A stretch of 64,000 nt of DNA from Kribbella jejuensis (lineage in GTDB: Bacteria; Actinomycetota; Actinomycetes; Propionibacteriales; Kribbellaceae), in assembly GCF_006715085.1 (NCBI RefSeq), contig NZ_VFMM01000001.1:3782001-3846000 (forward strand). Direction: 5' to 3'. How positions within the stretch are numbered: the first letter of the stretch is position 1; each line of letters starts with the position of its first letter. The translations under genes were made by a program, and so were the position numbers. Below are positions 15,579 to 23,775 of this stretch, piece by piece. The notes beneath the pieces were generated by a model. That model searched no databases and had not been told where the DNA came from. It worked only from the letters and a program-made list of their open reading frames with translations.

Positions 15579-16754
15579 TCAGCTGGTCGCGTCAGGAGCG
15601 ATCAGCTGCGGGTAGTACGCCTTGAACAGCCCGGCGAACGTCTGCGCGGGCAGGATGTGGCCGCGGGGCAGGGTGGTTGCCGCCAGGCCGGATCCCCACT
15701 CGGCCGACCGCATCCGCTGGTTCGGCGTTCCGTGGTGGCCGGCGCCGGTGAAGCCGCAGTCGCCCAGCTGGTAGAACATCTGGCCGAAGTCGCGCACGCG
15801 CTGCCAGTTCATCGCCTCGCCGCGCGCGTGGGTGAGGAAGTACGCGCTGAACGAGTCCGCCATCAGCTCGGCCCACCGCGACGCCTCAGGCGCCGGCAGG
15901 TCGGGGCGCATCAGGCCGTCGGCGTACTGCACCTGGTGGCCGTACTCGTGCCCCAGGATCGCGGCCGGTGCCACGTCGTCGAGGCCGACCAGCTTGAACC
16001 CGTCGAGTACGCCGTCGCCGTAAGCGATCCGCCGCGGCGACTTCCCGTACCCGGGGATGTCCTCGCCACCAGGAGCGGCGTACGCGTTGAACGTGAACAG
16101 CGGGAGGTCGCCGTACCCCAGCGTCGCGCTGTTGAGCTCCCGGGCGACCAGGTCGGCCGAGACCCGCGACGCGGCCGGGTTGGCGCCGTAGAGCACGGTG
16201 AACACCCGGTAGTCACGGTCGGCGTCCAGCATCACCCGGCCGTGTGCCGGGACCAGCTCTATGTCGCTGCTGTCGATGTCCCAGAAGCCCTTCAGGTCCT
16301 TGAACGTCTTCTCGACCTTGTGAGTGAACTCACCTCGCGCGCCGTAGGTGAACGGCCCGGTCTGCGGGAAGTAGACCGCGTCCATCAGTGCCATGTCGAA
16401 AAGCAGTACGTGCAGCACCGCGAGCCGCTGCTCGAACGTCCAGGTGCTCAGGTCGGGCATGATCGCCGCGACGACCGGCGGGGTCGCGGCTGAGCATTCG
16501 TACTGCGTGGGGTCGATCGCCGCGAGCAGGGCGTCCCGCACCGGGCTTTCGCCCAGGCCGAGCCTGGCCCGGCCGGCTTCGGCCGCGGCACGCATCGCGG
16601 GCAGGTTGTCGACGACCTGCTGGACCTCGGGGGACAGGTTCTGGGGTACGGCGCTCTGCGCCGCAACGGGGGCGGGCGTCGCGGTCGCGGGGATCGCGAC
16701 ACCGAGCGACAGGCCGACGGCGGCGACTGCCGACCAGACGATGCTCTTTCTCAT
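15579..16754 (-). CDS. Secreted zinc metallopeptidase (HEYGH)
   Basis: A 391-residue exported protein. The signal peptide (residues 1-26) ends near IPATATPAPVA. The zinc motif is H269-E270-Y-G-H273 in ILGHEYGHQVQYADG, and the third ligand is probably an acidic residue in WAELMADSFSAYF about 25 residues later, as in gluzincin-like enzymes. ATG at 16754 is chosen because AGGAG lies 7 nt upstream. A TTG one codon earlier is less likely. Substrate unknown. It stands alone, with its own terminator. Confidence 0.82.
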   Translation of the reverse strand: MRKSIVWSAVAAVGLSLGVAIPATATPAPVAAQSAVPQNLSPEVQQVVDNLPAMRAAAEAGRARLGLGESPVRDALLAAIDPTQYECSAATPPVVAAIMPDLSTWTFEQRLAVLHVLLFDMALMDAVYFPQTGPFTYGARGEFTHKVEKTFKDLKGFWDIDSSDIELVPAHGRVMLDADRDYRVFTVLYGANPAASRVSADLVARELNSATLGYGDLPLFTFNAYAAPGGEDIPGYGKSPRRIAYGDGVLDGFKLVGLDDVAPAAILGHEYGHQVQYADGLMRPDLPAPEASRWAELMADSFSAYFLTHARGEAMNWQRVRDFGQMFYQLGDCGFTGAGHHGTPNQRMRSAEWGSGLAATTLPRGHILPAQTFAGLFKAYYPQLIAPDATS

Positions 16755-16883
16755 CAAGTGCTCCTAGGGGGACGGACGGGGGAGAGCGGCATCAGTATCG
16801 GCAGCCAGGAGCGGCAACTACGAGGCCCGGCGTTGTCAGAATCCGGCATGGCGGGAATCTGTCGCTCGGTGGTACACAGGGGC

Positions 16884-17808
16884 ATGGAACCGCTGCAGGC
16901 GCTGGGTCTTTCGCCCGAAGCGGAAGCCCCTCTACCTCGACCTGCTGCACAACCGCGACGGTGATCACAGCCGTCCCGGTGTGCAGGAGCTGCTCGAGCT
17001 GGGACTGGTCGAGCAGGACGGCGACAACGTCGTACTCCGCCCGCCCCGGCTGGCGATGGGTGCGCTGGCGGAGCGGTACAGCCAGCAGGCCGAGGTCGCC
17101 CGTGAGAGCGCCGACGCGTACTCCGAGCTCTGGAAGGCGGCCGCCGGCCGGCAGGACTACGTCGAGGTGCTGCCGACGTACGCCGCCTCCCAAGCGGTCC
17201 TCAACTCCGTGCAGAAGGACGCCCGGGAGCAGGTCCGGGCGATGACGGTGGGCAATCTCGCGGCCCGCGAGCTGCGGATCGTCGACGGCATGTTCGAGGC
17301 GCTCGGCCGTGGCGTCCGGTACGACGTGATCTACGGCGCGCACGTACTCCAGGACGCCAACGCGCTGCACATGGTGCAGTCGTGCATCGAGGCCGGTGAG
17401 CAGGCCCGGGTGTTCCCGCACGTACCGCTGAACATCACGATCGTCGACGACCGGTGGGCCCTGGTCGGGGCGCGGGCCGAGGTACGCCGGGGGCCCGAGT
17501 TCGTCGCGCTGGTGGTGCACGACTCGCCGCTGCTCGGCGGCCTGGAACGTATCTTCGAGGCGCTCTGGCGGATCGCCGTACCGATCACGGGCGGGACCGA
17601 GCTGAACGACGTCACGGCCGGGCCCAGCCTGGAGGCGAAGCGGCTGCTGACGTACCTGAGCGCCGGGCTCACGGACGAGTCGATCGCCCGCGAGTTCGGG
17701 GTCAGTGAGCGGACGGTCGCGCGCCGGATCGGCCGGTTGCAGGAGGCGCTCGGCGCGCAGACGCGGTTCCAGCTCGGCGTACAGGCATCCCGCCAGGGCT
17801 GGTTGTAG
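16884..17808 (+). pseudogene. LuxR/TrmB-type regulator interrupted by a one-base frameshift
   Basis: The start region MEPLQALGLSPEAEA (from ATG 16884) lies in one frame. The rest, LYLDLLHNRDGDHSRPGVQELLELGLVEQDG onward, lies in another and runs to 17808. They join perfectly if one C is removed from the CCCC run at 16927-16930. The joined protein of about 307 residues has an N-terminal winged-helix, a middle sensor-like domain and a C-terminal LuxR HTH (TYLSAGLTDESIAREFGVSERTVARRIGRL). As written, translation from 16884 stops at 16964. A shorter product from GTG 16981 would lack most of the winged helix. Confidence 0.82.
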
Positions 17809-17847
17809 CTCACGACGCGGTCACCAGGCGGTTACTAGGCTGGCACC

Positions 17848-18198
17848 GTGATCGAGATGAGCCGGGCCGACTTCGAGGTGCTGGTGTCCCAGGCGCTGGA
17901 CGAGGTACCCGAGGAGCTGGCCGCGCTGCTCGACAACGTGGCGATCTTCGTCGAGGACGAGCCGCCGGCCGGTGAGCCGGAGTTGCTCGGGATCTACGAG
18001 GGCATCCCGCTGACCGAACGCGGGCACTACTACGGCGGCGTACTCCCGGACCGGATCACGATCTACCGCAATCCGACGCTGCGGATCTGCGACAGCCTCG
18101 ACGACGTGGTGGACGAGGTGAACATCACCGTCGTGCACGAGATCGCCCACCACTTCGGCATCGACGACGCCCGGCTGCACGAACTCGGCTACGGCTAA
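17848..18198 (+). CDS. Small zincin-fold metallopeptidase-like protein (PF06262 type)
   Basis: A 116-residue protein with a near C-terminal HExxH motif (VVHEIAHHFGIDDARLHELGYG), matching the short bacterial zincin-like family common in actinobacteria. The family is predicted, not proven, to be proteolytic. GTG at 17848 or ATG at 17857 may be the start. The stop overlaps the convergent mannosyltransferase gene by 4 nt. Confidence 0.85.
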   Translation: MIEMSRADFEVLVSQALDEVPEELAALLDNVAIFVEDEPPAGEPELLGIYEGIPLTERGHYYGGVLPDRITIYRNPTLRICDSLDDVVDEVNITVVHEIAHHFGIDDARLHELGYG

Positions 18199-18920
18199 CG
18201 GCCGAAGAGGAGCTTCCAGGGCATCAGGGCCGACTCGAGCTGGACCTTGAGCGACATCTTGGAGACGCCCTCGGTGCGTTCTTCGAAGCGGATCGGGGTT
18301 TCGGCGATCTTCAGGCCGCGCTTGACCGTGCGGTAGTTCATCTCGACCTGGAACGAGTAGCCGTTGCTGGCGATCGAAGCGACGTCGATCCAGCGCAGTG
18401 TGTCGGCCTTCCAGGCCTTGAACCCGGCCGTGGCGTCCTTCACGTGCAGGCGCAGGATCGCGTTCACGTAGAAGTTCGCCCACGCGGACAGCGCTCGCCG
18501 GTGCCAGCCCCACTCCGCGGCGGCCGAGCCGCCCGGGACGTACCGTGAGCCGATCACGACGCCGGCGTCGGTGGTGCGCAGGATGTCGATCATGGTCGGG
18601 ATGACCGAGGCGGGGTGCGACAGGTCGGCGTCCATCTGGATGACGATGTCGGCACCCTCGTCGAGCGCGCGGGTGATCCCGGCCACGTACGCACGGCCGA
18701 GGCCGTCCTTCACGGTCCGGTGCAGTACGCCGACCTTCTCCGGCGAGGCCTTCGCCAGCTCGTCGGCGACGTCGCCCGTGCCGTCGGGGGAGTTGTCGTC
18801 GACGACGAGAAGCTCCAGGCCGGGCAGGTTCAGGTCGGACAGCAGCCCGGCCAGCACGGGCAGGTTCTCCCGCTCGTTGTAGGTCGGTACGACGACCACG
18901 ATCTTGGCTAGCTCACCCAT
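18195..18920 (-). CDS. Polyprenol-phosphate mannosyltransferase (Ppm1/DPM1-like)
   Basis: A 241-residue GT2 enzyme expected to transfer mannose from GDP-mannose to polyprenol phosphate at the inner membrane face, feeding lipoglycan and protein mannosylation. Visible motifs are VVPTYNERENL at the N-terminus, DDNSPDGTGDVA, the metal-binding DADLSHP, and GSRYVPGG. The C-terminus is short and lacks membrane helices, as in catalytic-subunit-only forms. The ATG at 18920 fits homologue starts. It lies divergent to a sugar kinase, 58 bp away. Confidence 0.92.
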   Translation of the reverse strand: MGELAKIVVVVPTYNERENLPVLAGLLSDLNLPGLELLVVDDNSPDGTGDVADELAKASPEKVGVLHRTVKDGLGRAYVAGITRALDEGADIVIQMDADLSHPASVIPTMIDILRTTDAGVVIGSRYVPGGSAAAEWGWHRRALSAWANFYVNAILRLHVKDATAGFKAWKADTLRWIDVASIASNGYSFQVEMNYRTVKRGLKIAETPIRFEERTEGVSKMSLKVQLESALMPWKLLFGR

Positions 18921-18978
18921 GACTTTCCTTCGTCGGAGACACCGGACGCTATCGCATCGCCGGTTTAGGGTCGTGCAG

Positions 18979-20310
18979 GTGACAGCTCTCGGTGTCGATG
19001 TCGGTACGACGAACCTGAAGGTGTGCCGAGTTCCCGACGGCTCGGTGCGTTCGGTGCGTACGCCGGACGACGCCGAAGCCCTGCAGCACGCCGTACGGCG
19101 ATTGGTCGCGGAGCTGTCGGTGGGACAGCAGGTCGATGCTATCGGGATCACCGCGATGGCCGAGACCGGCGTACCGCTGGACCGTGACTTCCGCCCGCTC
19201 ACCAAGCTGATCACCTGGCGTGACCAGCCCGGTGTCGAGCAGGCCAGGGAGCTCGATCCGGTCGAGCTGTACGCCCGTACCGGCCTGCGGCTCAGCCCGA
19301 AGCTCCCCGTGGTGACGTGGCGCTGGCTGCGGGACACGCGGCCCGAGCTGCTCGCGCGGACCCGGCTCTGGACCGGTGCGCCCGACCTGGTCCTGGCCGC
19401 GCTGACGGGCGTACACGCGATGCACCTCACGCATGCGCAACGCCTCGGGGCGCTCGATCTCCGGAGCCGGCAGTGGAACGAGGAGCTGCTCCGGTACGGC
19501 GGTCTGGACCGCTTGCCGGACGTAGTCGAGCCGATGACGGTCGCCGCGACCACTCCGAACGGTGTGCCTGTGGTGCTCTGCGGGCACGACCATCTGGTCG
19601 GCGCCTGGTCCGCCGGAGTGCGGCATCCAGGACAGGTCGCGGACTCGCTCGGTACGGCGGAGGCGATCATCACACCGAGCCAGGGCCTCGTACTGGACGA
19701 CGTACTCCGGCAGCAGGGCATCAGCACCGGCTGGTACGTCGACGGGGTACGCGGGTGCGCGGTGTCCGGCAACGGGGCAGCGGGCGGCCTGGTCGAGCAA
19801 CGGCTCGCCTCGCTGAACCGCGAGTACGACTGGCTGAACGACGTACTCGAGCCCGTTGGTGCGCCCAGCGAGCTGAGCATCGCCCCTTACCCACAGGGCC
19901 GCCAGGCGCCGTCGCCGGATCCCACTCCGACGTACGACGCGACGCGGCCGGTGGACGATCCGGCCGAGGAGATGCGGGCGCTGGTGGACGCGCTGAGTTT
20001 CCACGCGCGCTGGATGGCCGAGGAGCAGACGCGGTTGCTCGGGATCGATTGGCAGAGCACGGTCGCATTCGGTGGTCCGGTACGGCTGCGTGGCTGGATG
20101 CTGCGCAAGGCCGCCGCGTCCGGTGGGCGCGCCTTCGCCGTCCTCGACAGTCCTGCGACCGCCGCGGAAGGAGCGGCGCTGATGGCGGCGGAGGTGGTCA
20201 CGGGGCAACCGGCGGAGCCGTTGCAGGCAAGGACTTTCGAGGTTTGTCCACAGCTGACCGAGCAGTGGGATGGCGCATTCTGGCATCGATTCCATAAGGT
20301 GGTGCCATGA
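18979..20310 (+). CDS. FGGY-family carbohydrate kinase
   Basis: A 443-residue kinase of the FGGY/ASKHA fold, which phosphorylates ketoses, alditols or related sugars. The N-terminal ATP-phosphate motif is LGVDVGTTNLKV. The central region has ITWRDQ and the adenosine-side loop is CGHDHLVGAWSAG...DSLGTAEAI. It is shorter than typical xylulokinases (about 480-500). GTG at 18979 is chosen as just before the domain. The stop overlaps the aldolase start (ATGA), so kinase and aldolase probably act in sequence: phosphorylation of a ketose, then cleavage. Confidence 0.86.
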   Translation: MTALGVDVGTTNLKVCRVPDGSVRSVRTPDDAEALQHAVRRLVAELSVGQQVDAIGITAMAETGVPLDRDFRPLTKLITWRDQPGVEQARELDPVELYARTGLRLSPKLPVVTWRWLRDTRPELLARTRLWTGAPDLVLAALTGVHAMHLTHAQRLGALDLRSRQWNEELLRYGGLDRLPDVVEPMTVAATTPNGVPVVLCGHDHLVGAWSAGVRHPGQVADSLGTAEAIITPSQGLVLDDVLRQQGISTGWYVDGVRGCAVSGNGAAGGLVEQRLASLNREYDWLNDVLEPVGAPSELSIAPYPQGRQAPSPDPTPTYDATRPVDDPAEEMRALVDALSFHARWMAEEQTRLLGIDWQSTVAFGGPVRLRGWMLRKAAASGGRAFAVLDSPATAAEGAALMAAEVVTGQPAEPLQARTFEVCPQLTEQWDGAFWHRFHKVVP

Positions 20311-21152
20311 GCCTGGATGCACTCGCGTACCCCGACGGCACCTTCGCGATGGTGGCGATGGACCAGCGTGAAAGCCTGCGCACGATGCTGGCCGGGCACG
20401 GCCGGCCGGACGACGCCGAGGCGATCCGTTCGTTCAAGGCGGCCGTCGCCGAGCACCTCGCGCCGCTGGCGTCCGGCTTCCTGATCGACCAGGGGTACGA
20501 CGCACCGCCGCGACCGGGCTGGATCCTGGCGGCCGACGCACTCACACAGGACCGTGGCGGTCCGGTGACGGACACCCACCTGGACGAATCGATCGATCCG
20601 GCTGCGGCCCGGGAAGCCGGTGCGGTCGCGCTGAAACTCCTCGTGATCTGGAAACGGGACGACCAGCAGACCCGGCGCCTCGAGATGGCCGCGGAGTTCG
20701 TCCGCCGTTGCACCGACGCAGGCCTGCTCTCCGTTCTCGAGCCGGTCGCACAACCGGCTGCCGATGAGCACGACTTCGACCTGGACACGGCGATCCTGGA
20801 GGCCGCCGAGGCGCTCGCGCCGGTTCGCCCTGATCTCTACAAGGCCCAGGTGCCTAGTCGCGGCCTGGGGGACGAGGCTGCCATCGTCGACACCTGCCGG
20901 CAGCTCACCGAAACCGTGCAGGGCCCGTGGGTCGTCCTGTCGAACGGTGTTGCGCGCGACGACTTCCCGCGAGCGGTGGAGCTCGCCTGCCGCGGCGGCG
21001 CCTCCGGCACCTTGGCCGGACGGGCGCTGTGGACACCTGCCCTCGAGACCGCCGACCCGTCCGCGGTCCTGGCGACGACCTGCCGCGACCGCCTCGCCCT
21101 GATCGCGGACATCGTCCACCGGCACGCGAGGCCCTGGCAGAAGGCGGTGTGA
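20307..21152 (+). CDS. Class I aldolase, LacD/YihT (tagatose-bisphosphate/sulfofructose-phosphate aldolase) family
   Basis: A 281-residue Schiff-base aldolase. The N-terminus FAMVAMDQRESLR and the ALKLLVIWK segment (K110) match the LacD/YihT family. A second conserved lysine, K179 in PDLYKAQVP, is the likely Schiff-base residue. It is coupled to the upstream FGGY kinase and converges on the mannosidase operon. The true substrate could be a ketose 1-phosphate or 1,6-bisphosphate. The kinase family here differs from the PfkB kinase of sulfoglycolysis, so that pathway is not assumed. Confidence 0.82.
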   Translation: MSLDALAYPDGTFAMVAMDQRESLRTMLAGHGRPDDAEAIRSFKAAVAEHLAPLASGFLIDQGYDAPPRPGWILAADALTQDRGGPVTDTHLDESIDPAAAREAGAVALKLLVIWKRDDQQTRRLEMAAEFVRRCTDAGLLSVLEPVAQPAADEHDFDLDTAILEAAEALAPVRPDLYKAQVPSRGLGDEAAIVDTCRQLTETVQGPWVVLSNGVARDDFPRAVELACRGGASGTLAGRALWTPALETADPSAVLATTCRDRLALIADIVHRHARPWQKAV

Positions 21153-21363
21153 CCCGAGGCGTAGTACCTTTCAGCCAGTGCGGGGAACCGTCCGGCGCCG
21201 GCACCTCGAAGCGGAGGCGCGCATCGATCGGCTCGGGCCCGTGGTAGCGCACTCTCAGCCGGATGACCTGTTCGTCAGGGTCCCCCGGCCGGACGTGCAA
21301 TTCCGTGGTCCAGTCGTCCTCGCTCAGCGGCGATCCGTCACCAGCTTCCAGAGTCAGTCGCAT
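21153..21363 (-). pseudogene. Truncated N-terminal remnant downstream of the beta-mannosidase
   Basis: About 70 codons start at ATG 21363, overlapping the beta-mannosidase stop by 10 nt. They read MRLTLEAGDGSPLSEDDW, then RLRVRYHGPEPIDARLRFEVP, like the first beta-sandwich of a larger glycan-active protein. After PHWL the frame loses sense and runs into the aldolase gene on the other strand, ending at 20905 only by chance. I read it as a gene cut off by a deletion that brought the kinase/aldolase pair next to the operon. Confidence 0.6.
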
Positions 21364-23774
21364 CGAACCAATCTTTCGTCGAGACCCAGGCCGTCAACTG
21401 CGATCAGCCGGTGACCACCTGCCGCCTCCCACCGCACGTCGAGCACCCGCTCCTCGCCAGGAAGCAGGACGAACCCGCTGTCCGAGACGCGCAACCATCC
21501 GGCGGAGTCGTCGGACAGCGGCCGTCCGTCGCGCACCCGGACGAAGGGCGCGACCGGCCCGGCGACATGCCGGACCACCAGGCGATCGTCCACCAGATCG
21601 ACCTCGATCTCGGGGTGCCAGTCGAGCAGCTCCGCGAAGTCGTCGGAGCCGGTCAGCACATACCGCCTCGACGTCCGTACCTCACCCGCCGTCAGCATCA
21701 CCTCGACCACGAACGGCCCCGGCGGCGTCGGGGCGATCAGCTCGCCGACGTCCGGTGAATCGACGTCCTTGTAGCTGACCTCGGCAAGCACCGAGCCGTC
21801 CGGAGCGATGAGGCGGGCGGTAACTGTGGCCGGCTCGATCGGCTGATCGGCGTGGAACCACAGTGGCAAACGGAGCTCGCCGGACCAGGATTGCCGCGCG
21901 CAGGTCGCGCCGACGAGGACAGAACGGTAGGCCGCGGCCACCGCGAAGTACGCGGGCTTGGGTTCCCCGGCGTGAGTGACCGCGGCCGTGCACCAGGCGT
22001 TCGGATAGGGCTCGTTGAACTGCCACGGGAGCGTCCCGACGCAGCGCGGCCAGCGGCGGCGATGTGCCTCGACGGCGTACCCGAGACCGTCACGCTGCAG
22101 GAACTGACTGGCCAGGCCGAGGGTGTCGACGTCCTGGATGCGGTGGCCGAATGAGGCCTGGACCAAGGATTCGTTGTTCCACCAGCGTCCGAGGTGATCC
22201 CACACCGGGCGGCCCCGGGTCGGCAGCCGGCGGTCGGCCTCGGGAATCACCCGGGCGAGCGTGCGCGGCATCGTCATCCCCTCGACGCCGAACTCGCTGA
22301 GCAGCTGTGCCGTACCGGCGTCGTACAAGGTGTAGTGGTCCCGCAGACCCTGGTGTTCCCACGGTCCGTGCACGTCGTGCTGGTCGTCCGGTGCGTCGCG
22401 GATCAGGTCGAGCCGGTTGAGGAACGCCGGCCCGCTCGGCGAGGTCGGCAGCCACAGCCGCTCGGGATCGAGCCGACGTACGACGTCGCCGAGCGCCGTC
22501 AGTACCGGGGCGTCCGCGAGCGGTTCGCCCTCGCCGGCCTGGAGTTCGTTGCCGGCGCCCCAGATCACCAGCGACGGATGATGTTTGCGGGACGGCACGA
22601 GCTGCTCCGCCTGTGCCCGCATCAACGCGACGAACTCCAGATCGTCGGACGGTGTCGACGAGATCCCCGAACTGGACTGCGAGAACTCCTGCCACACCAT
22701 CAGACCGCGCCGATCGCAGGCGGCGTAGAAGTCGGACGTCTCGATCAAACCGCCGCCCCAAACGCGCAACAGGTTCACGCCGGCGTCGACGGCGAGATCG
22801 AGAAGATGCGCGAGCCGTTCCGGTCGCGGTACGCCGTAGCTGAGGTCGAGCGGCACCCGGTTCCAGCCCTTGGCGAAGACCTGCGTGCCGTTGATCTCCA
22901 TCCCGTACGGCGCGGCGTCTCCGGACGCGCCCGCGGCCCGGAAGAACCGCACCGTCCGGAACCCGATGTCGAACTCGCGCCGATCGCTGACGAGTCCGCC
23001 CGAGTACGCCGTAGCGGTCAGGTGGTACAGGTACGGCGTACCACTGCCGTTGGGCCACCACAGCTGGGGATGCTCCACCCGCAGCACACGATCGCCGGTC
23101 GCAACCACCGCACCGGCGGCGTCGGTCAGCACCAGCTCGACGGTTTCGTTGCCGGAAGCATCGACCGTGACGTGGTCCGGGCCGATGTCGACGCCGGTGA
23201 TCCGGGCCGGTCCGGTCAGCTCGACGTACACGGACTGCCAGATGCCCTGGTGGACGAGGCGCGGGCAGAAATCCCAGCCGTACGTCATCCGGGACTTGTG
23301 CACGCGGACGCTCGACGTGTGCCCGACCTGCGGCTCGCTCACCGGCGCCGGCTCCACGACGATCACCAGCACGTGATCGGACGCGTCCCGGAGCAGCTCC
23401 GTGACGTCGAACCGGGTGGCGACGAACATGCCGTCGACCCGTCCGAGCTCCTGACCGTCGAGGTAGACGACCGCGCTGTGGTCAACGCCGTCCAGGCACA
23501 GGTGCGCCTGCCGATCGCCCGGTGGATCCAGGTGGAACTCGTGCCGGTACGCCCAGTGCCGATCGGAGACCCACTCGATCGCGCGGGTGTTCAGGCCCGC
23601 ATACGGATCCGGTACGACGTTCGCGCGCCACAGGTCGTCGACGACGCTGCCCGGGACCCGCGCGGGCAGCCACGCGTCCCGGTCTCGCAGCGGCCCCCAG
23701 ACGCGATGGTGTTGCCACTCGTCGCCGAGGAACCCCCGGACCCGCCAGGGCGCCCGGTCGAGAGGTATCCGCAT
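21354..23774 (-). CDS. Beta-mannosidase (GH2)
   Basis: An 806-residue glycoside hydrolase of family 2 in the beta-mannosidase branch. It shows an N-terminal jelly roll (VPGSVVDDLWRANVVPDPYAG), a beta-sandwich, and a TIM barrel with LLRVWGGGLIE. The acid/base is E410 (WGAGNE) and the nucleophile E494 (LLSEFGVEGM). No signal peptide, so it acts in the cytoplasm on imported oligosaccharides. It begins 1 bp after the alpha-mannosidase ends, in the ABC-importer operon. It would remove beta-linked mannose, such as the innermost mannose of N-glycans or mannan ends. Confidence 0.92.
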   Translation of the reverse strand: MRIPLDRAPWRVRGFLGDEWQHHRVWGPLRDRDAWLPARVPGSVVDDLWRANVVPDPYAGLNTRAIEWVSDRHWAYRHEFHLDPPGDRQAHLCLDGVDHSAVVYLDGQELGRVDGMFVATRFDVTELLRDASDHVLVIVVEPAPVSEPQVGHTSSVRVHKSRMTYGWDFCPRLVHQGIWQSVYVELTGPARITGVDIGPDHVTVDASGNETVELVLTDAAGAVVATGDRVLRVEHPQLWWPNGSGTPYLYHLTATAYSGGLVSDRREFDIGFRTVRFFRAAGASGDAAPYGMEINGTQVFAKGWNRVPLDLSYGVPRPERLAHLLDLAVDAGVNLLRVWGGGLIETSDFYAACDRRGLMVWQEFSQSSSGISSTPSDDLEFVALMRAQAEQLVPSRKHHPSLVIWGAGNELQAGEGEPLADAPVLTALGDVVRRLDPERLWLPTSPSGPAFLNRLDLIRDAPDDQHDVHGPWEHQGLRDHYTLYDAGTAQLLSEFGVEGMTMPRTLARVIPEADRRLPTRGRPVWDHLGRWWNNESLVQASFGHRIQDVDTLGLASQFLQRDGLGYAVEAHRRRWPRCVGTLPWQFNEPYPNAWCTAAVTHAGEPKPAYFAVAAAYRSVLVGATCARQSWSGELRLPLWFHADQPIEPATVTARLIAPDGSVLAEVSYKDVDSPDVGELIAPTPPGPFVVEVMLTAGEVRTSRRYVLTGSDDFAELLDWHPEIEVDLVDDRLVVRHVAGPVAPFVRVRDGRPLSDDSAGWLRVSDSGFVLLPGEERVLDVRWEAAGGHRLIAVDGLGLDERLVRCD

Positions 23775-23775
23775 C

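Noticed and set aside
18195-19880. A 561-residue minus-strand reading frame
   Set aside because: Only the part from 18920 downward (MGELAKIVVVVPTYN...) is a real mannosyltransferase. The upstream stretch is an antisense shadow of the FGGY kinase gene with Ser/Arg-rich, non-protein-like composition.
20307-21152. Sulfoglycolysis locus
   Set aside because: The aldolase is YihT-like, but the partner kinase is FGGY rather than PfkB, and no sulfoquinovosidase, epimerase or sulfolactaldehyde enzyme is present.
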